Assembly (NCBI GenBank): GCA_945948185.1
Contig: CAMFAL010000016.1
Coordinates: 1 to 32,147, forward strand
Direction: 5' to 3'
DNA length: 32,147 nt
From: an uncultured Clostridia bacterium
Lineage (GTDB): Bacteria > Bacillota > Clostridia > Oscillospirales > Oscillospiraceae
The notes under the pieces are model-generated. The model searched no databases. It worked only from the letters and a program-made list of their open reading frames with translations, and was not told where the DNA came from. This document shows, piece after piece, positions 30,763 through 32,147 of the stretch. The position numbers were made by a program, and so were the translations under genes. Positions within the stretch are counted from its first letter, which is position 1, and the number at the start of each line of letters is the position of its first letter.

Positions 30763-32058
30763 ATGTCCTATCATTATTTGCTGGACCTGGCACTGATCCT
30801 GCTGAGTACCAAACTGCTGGGGATGCTGACCCGGCGGTTCCAGATGCCCCAGGTGGTGGGTGCTCTGCTGGCCGGCTTGATTCTGGGGCCGGCCGTGTTA
30901 GATGTGTTGACAGAGACAGAGTTTTTGTCCCAGCTCAGCGAGCTGGGAGTCATCGTGATTCTGTTCACGGCGGGCATGACTACGGACCTGCAGGAGCTGA
31001 AAAACGCGGGAAAAAGTGGCTTCTGGGTGGCCCTTTGCGGTGTACTGGTGCCCCTGGCTATGGGCACTGCCTTTGGCTGGCTGGCCGGAAAGGTGGGGTG
31101 GCTGCCGGACAATACACTGCTGGAAGACGTGTTCCTGGGTACCATCCTGACTGCCACTTCCGTCAGCATCACTGTGGAGACCCTGAAGGAGTTGGGGAGG
31201 CTGGATACCAAGGTAGGCGGCACCATTCTGGCCGCCGCGCTGATCGACGATGTGCTGGGCCTGATTGCTCTGACGGTGGTCTCCAGCCTGGCGGGCCAAG
31301 GGGTCAACCTGATACTGGTGCTGGTAAAAATCGCCCTGTTTTTGGTGTTTGCCGTGGTGGCGGCACTGTTGGCCAGGAAGTTTTTCCAGTGGATGATCGG
31401 CCAGGCGGACGGAAAAAATCTCCGCCGCTATCCTGTGCTGGCCTTCGTGCTGTGTCTGCTGATGGCCTACTGTGCCGAGGAGTTCTTCGGCGTAGCGGAC
31501 ATCATCGGTGCCTTTGTGGCCGGCCTGGTGATTGCCTCTACCCCTAAGGCCAAGTATATTGAAGTGAAATTCACCACGCTGAGCTACCTGCTGCTGACCC
31601 CGATCTTCTTCGCCGGAATCGGCATCAAGGTGGAAATTCCGGAGCTGAACGGCGGGCTGGTGGCCTTTTCTCTGCTGCTGCTGGCAGTGGCAATTCTGTC
31701 CAAGGTCATCGGCTGCGGCCTGGGCGCCAGGATGTGCGGCTTTCATCGGGAGGAGTGCCTTCAGGTGGGGGCCGGCATGGCCTGCCGGGGCGAGGTGGCC
31801 CTGATCGTAGCTAACCGTGGCCTGAGTATGGGCGTGCTGAGCCAGACGCTGATGACGCCTGTCATCATCACCGTGGTTGGCTGCGCCATTCTGACGCCCA
31901 TCATGTTGAAGCTGGTATTCCGTGGCGAGGCAGCGCCTGCTCTGCGGGAAAATGGCCTGGGCGACCGCTACCGGGAGGCGGAGCAGCTGGATTATGTGTC
32001 TGAACAGCTGCTGCAGCAAAACCGGAATATGATGAAAAAGAACAAGCCGGATACCTGA
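30763..32058 (+). CDS. CPA2-family cation:proton antiporter
   Basis: 431 residues with about 12 membrane segments. Family features: MPQVVGALLAGLILGP in helix 2, LGVIVILFTAGM, TATSVSITVETLKEL, and ALIDDVLGLI, with the paired Asp residues of electrogenic CPA2 antiporters. The C-terminal 40 residues are hydrophilic; there is no TrkA-N nucleotide-binding domain, so it is shorter than KefB/KefC. It exchanges sodium or potassium for protons across the cytoplasmic membrane; the ion is uncertain. AAAGGGAG precedes ATG 30763. Separate promoter and terminator make it monocistronic, and its codon use (CGG and AGG present) differs from the operon before it. Confidence 0.92.
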   Translation: MSYHYLLDLALILLSTKLLGMLTRRFQMPQVVGALLAGLILGPAVLDVLTETEFLSQLSELGVIVILFTAGMTTDLQELKNAGKSGFWVALCGVLVPLAMGTAFGWLAGKVGWLPDNTLLEDVFLGTILTATSVSITVETLKELGRLDTKVGGTILAAALIDDVLGLIALTVVSSLAGQGVNLILVLVKIALFLVFAVVAALLARKFFQWMIGQADGKNLRRYPVLAFVLCLLMAYCAEEFFGVADIIGAFVAGLVIASTPKAKYIEVKFTTLSYLLLTPIFFAGIGIKVEIPELNGGLVAFSLLLLAVAILSKVIGCGLGARMCGFHREECLQVGAGMACRGEVALIVANRGLSMGVLSQTLMTPVIITVVGCAILTPIMLKLVFRGEAAPALRENGLGDRYREAEQLDYVSEQLLQQNRNMMKKNKPDT

Positions 32059-32062
32059 ATAG

Positions 32063-32092
32063 TAAAAGAGGACGCAAACGCGTCCTCTTTTA
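32063..32092 (+). terminator. Terminator of the antiporter gene
   Basis: 13-bp perfect stem (32063-32075 and 32080-32092), loop AAAC, A-run and T-run at the ends. Confidence 0.88.
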
Positions 32093-32105
32093 CTCAGCTT
32101 GTCAA

Positions 32106-32130
32106 AGAACCTCGCCGGTGGCGAGGTTCT
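32106..32130. terminator. Second hairpin at the right edge
   Basis: 11-bp perfect stem (32106-32116 and 32120-32130), loop of 3. Read on the minus strand it is followed by TTGACA, like the hairpin at the left edge, so it may end a convergent gene outside the window. Confidence 0.5.
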
Positions 32131-32132
32131 TC

Positions 32133-32141
32133 TGGTATAAT
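32133..32141 (+). promoter_or_regulatory. Extended -10 element at the right edge
   Basis: TGGTATAAT (32133-32141) is a perfect extended -10, followed at once by AGGAGC before the window ends. If real, it drives a plus-strand gene beyond the window; this conflicts with reading the preceding hairpin as a terminator of a convergent gene. Confidence 0.4.
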
Positions 32142-32147
32142 AGGAGC

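Noticed and set aside
1-32147. CRISPR, prophage, insertion sequence or tRNA genes
   Set aside because: No direct-repeat array, transposase, integrase or cloverleaf was recognised on either strand.

Overview
The window looks like chromosomal DNA from a spore-forming, GC-rich member of the class Clostridia, most like gut Oscillospiraceae such as Flavonifractor, Intestinimonas or Lawsonibacter. This is an inference from gene content and style. It carries sporulation genes (gpr, spoIIP), Firmicute-type promoters and Shine-Dalgarno sites, the rpsF-ssb-rpsR operon, a beta-eliminating amino-acid lyase module and many intrinsic terminators. No rRNA, tRNA, CRISPR array, phage or insertion sequence was recognised.

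Layout: 1-193 holds two hairpins. 194-6358 is on the minus strand: an ECF sigma/anti-sigma pair, a HAD phosphatase, a short-chain dehydrogenase plus 3-hydroxyacyl-CoA dehydrogenase pair, and metG. A MATE efflux gene (minus) is divergent from exonuclease III (plus), which is followed by a LarA-family racemase. ilvB-ilvN (minus) converge on larA across a shared terminator. gpr (minus) and rpsT (plus) are divergent, with a sigma-G-like promoter facing a vegetative promoter. tatD, a TatD-associated radical SAM gene and a small GlsB/YeaQ-type membrane protein form a plus-strand operon. A TSUP permease and a VOC protein follow on the minus strand, then rpsF-ssb-rpsR (plus) behind a TTGACA-16-TATAAT promoter. 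An inverted-repeat-rich, gene-free block (18165-18551) precedes spoIIP (minus), a GH13 alpha-glucosidase (minus), a sodium:solute symporter (minus), and a minus-strand GNAT, YczE-like and corA operon whose corA frame is broken by two amber codons.

The right-hand part is the most distinctive. A YheO/DauR-type PAS-HTH regulator is divergent from ridA, a 551-residue tryptophanase/tyrosine phenol-lyase family enzyme with an extra segment of about 50 residues, and an NSS-family sodium-dependent transporter. The likely scheme is uptake of an amino acid by the NSS carrier, beta-elimination by the PLP lyase with release of 2-aminoacrylate, and RidA-accelerated hydrolysis to pyruvate and ammonia, under the PAS regulator. 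The three plus-strand genes use Arg codons like the ribosomal genes here, suggesting high expression. A CPA2 cation:proton antiporter closes the window.

The observations most worth a second look are the double-amber corA, the divergent lyase module with its structured leader and internal terminator-like hairpin, the TatD/radical-SAM pair of unknown function, the inverted-repeat block before spoIIP, and the sporulation-type promoters of gpr and spoIIP.
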